A DNA stretch of 64,000 nt from the NCBI RefSeq assembly GCF_042678145.1, contig NZ_JBHUDG010000020.1, forward strand, positions 62,001 through 126,000, in the 5' to 3' direction. The notes beneath the pieces were generated by a model that was not told the DNA's origin, made no database searches, and saw nothing but the letters and a program-made list of their open reading frames with translations. Each line of letters begins with the position of its first letter. The stretch's first letter is position 1. The position numbers and the translations under genes were made by a program. Below, one piece after another: positions 63,596 through 64,000 of the stretch. This stretch comes from Pseudopedobacter beijingensis. Its GTDB lineage: Bacteria > Bacteroidota > Bacteroidia > Sphingobacteriales > Sphingobacteriaceae.

Positions 63596-64000
63596 GACTT
63601 AATACAGTTATTTATTTTTTGGTGCGCTAAAAATACGATTTTATCAACAAAGACAGATATAAAATCAAATAAAAATCACAAAAAACATCAATTATTATAA
63701 TTTTATCAAATTCAACTTTTCTAAACGCCTCCAAATTGACATATTCGCAATTATATTCTAAAAACAACACCCCATTTCACATAATTACAAAGCTTTATTT
63801 ACATTTCACAATCAAAAATTACAGAAATCATGTGTTTTATCAATTAATATTTGTTCTGACTACCGTCTATTTTTCAAAATATGTGATCCACTATCAACAA
63901 AAACGATCTCTTTCGGGTTCTTTCTTTATATGTTTTCTCATATTTCCGTTTTATATACCTTAATTATATATTTGAATAAAAAAACAGAGTTTTGAAGAAA
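63596..64000. other. Intergenic region at the right edge
   Basis: 405 bp upstream of gdhA. It must hold the gdhA promoter, but no clear TAnnTTTG was found. A 75-codon open frame at 63736-63963 looks random (no domain, AT-driven). No RNA gene recognised. Confidence 0.5.

Noticed and set aside
63736..63963. 75-codon plus-strand ORF at the right edge
   Set aside because: AT-driven residues, no domain, no promoter or spacing that supports a gene.
1..64000. Search for CRISPR arrays, transposases, integrases, toxin-antitoxin or phage-defence genes
   Set aside because: No array-like direct repeats and no such protein motifs were seen.

Overview
The window is a chromosomal segment of an AT-rich member of the Bacteroidota, most likely family Sphingobacteriaceae (Pedobacter/Pseudopedobacter-like). 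This placement is an inference from several signs: Bacteroidota-only families (DUF3276 PUR protein, DUF2851, DUF5362-like and DUF6588-like proteins), a type IX secretion sorting domain, promoters of the TTG-N19-TAnnTTTG kind, and the near absence of Shine-Dalgarno sequences. No phage, transposase, CRISPR array or resistance gene was seen.

Layout. 1-8190 (minus strand) is a small alpha-mannan utilisation locus: LacI-type regulator, ROK sugar kinase, T9SS-exported SGNH hydrolase, GH125 exo-alpha-1,6-mannosidase, GH76 endo-alpha-1,6-mannanase and a FucP-type sugar permease. A further exported protein is cut by the left edge. A near-palindrome with a LacI-type centre lies in front of the ROK gene. 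8.6-18 kb holds mixed housekeeping genes: PUR-domain protein, cold shock protein, UbiD decarboxylase, YchF, tRNA-Arg(CCG), DUF72, glutathione peroxidase, PspC, DUF2851 and PyrF. 18-23.4 kb holds rho, pssA, an HPt protein, folK and sppA.

23.5-29.5 kb is a tight plus-strand operon. It runs from a PolX-like protein with a degenerate polymerase site and an intact PHP domain, through ADP-heptose synthesis (hldA, gmhA, hldC) and a GT9 heptosyltransferase-like enzyme, to a SixA-like phosphatase and mazG. 29.6-38.4 kb holds a lipoprotein, an ECF sigma factor overlapping a membrane-anchored beta-barrel-like protein, a LolC/E permease, fmt, a class IV aminotransferase, RluD, a DUF6588-like barrel and a D-cysteine desulfhydrase-like enzyme.

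38.5-60.0 kb (minus strand) is the ribosomal protein superoperon: rpsL-rpsG-fusA-rpsJ, then rplC through rplQ with secY, map, infA and rpoA. The usual rpsJ-rplC junction is broken by 3.3 kb that carries three unrelated genes. One of these closely resembles the fungal TYR1 type of prephenate dehydrogenase. 60.4-64 kb has a LysR regulator, a methyltransferase and NADP-type glutamate dehydrogenase.

Most interesting observations: the TYR1-like gene inside the split S10 region; the PolX homologue that has lost two of three polymerase aspartates; three genes whose -7 promoter box sits exactly 4 nt before ATG, suggesting leaderless mRNAs; a sigma factor overlapping a protein that joins an anti-sigma-like N-terminus to a barrel-like C-terminus; and a 130-bp inverted-repeat element after rho. 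I did not find a clearly new multi-gene system.
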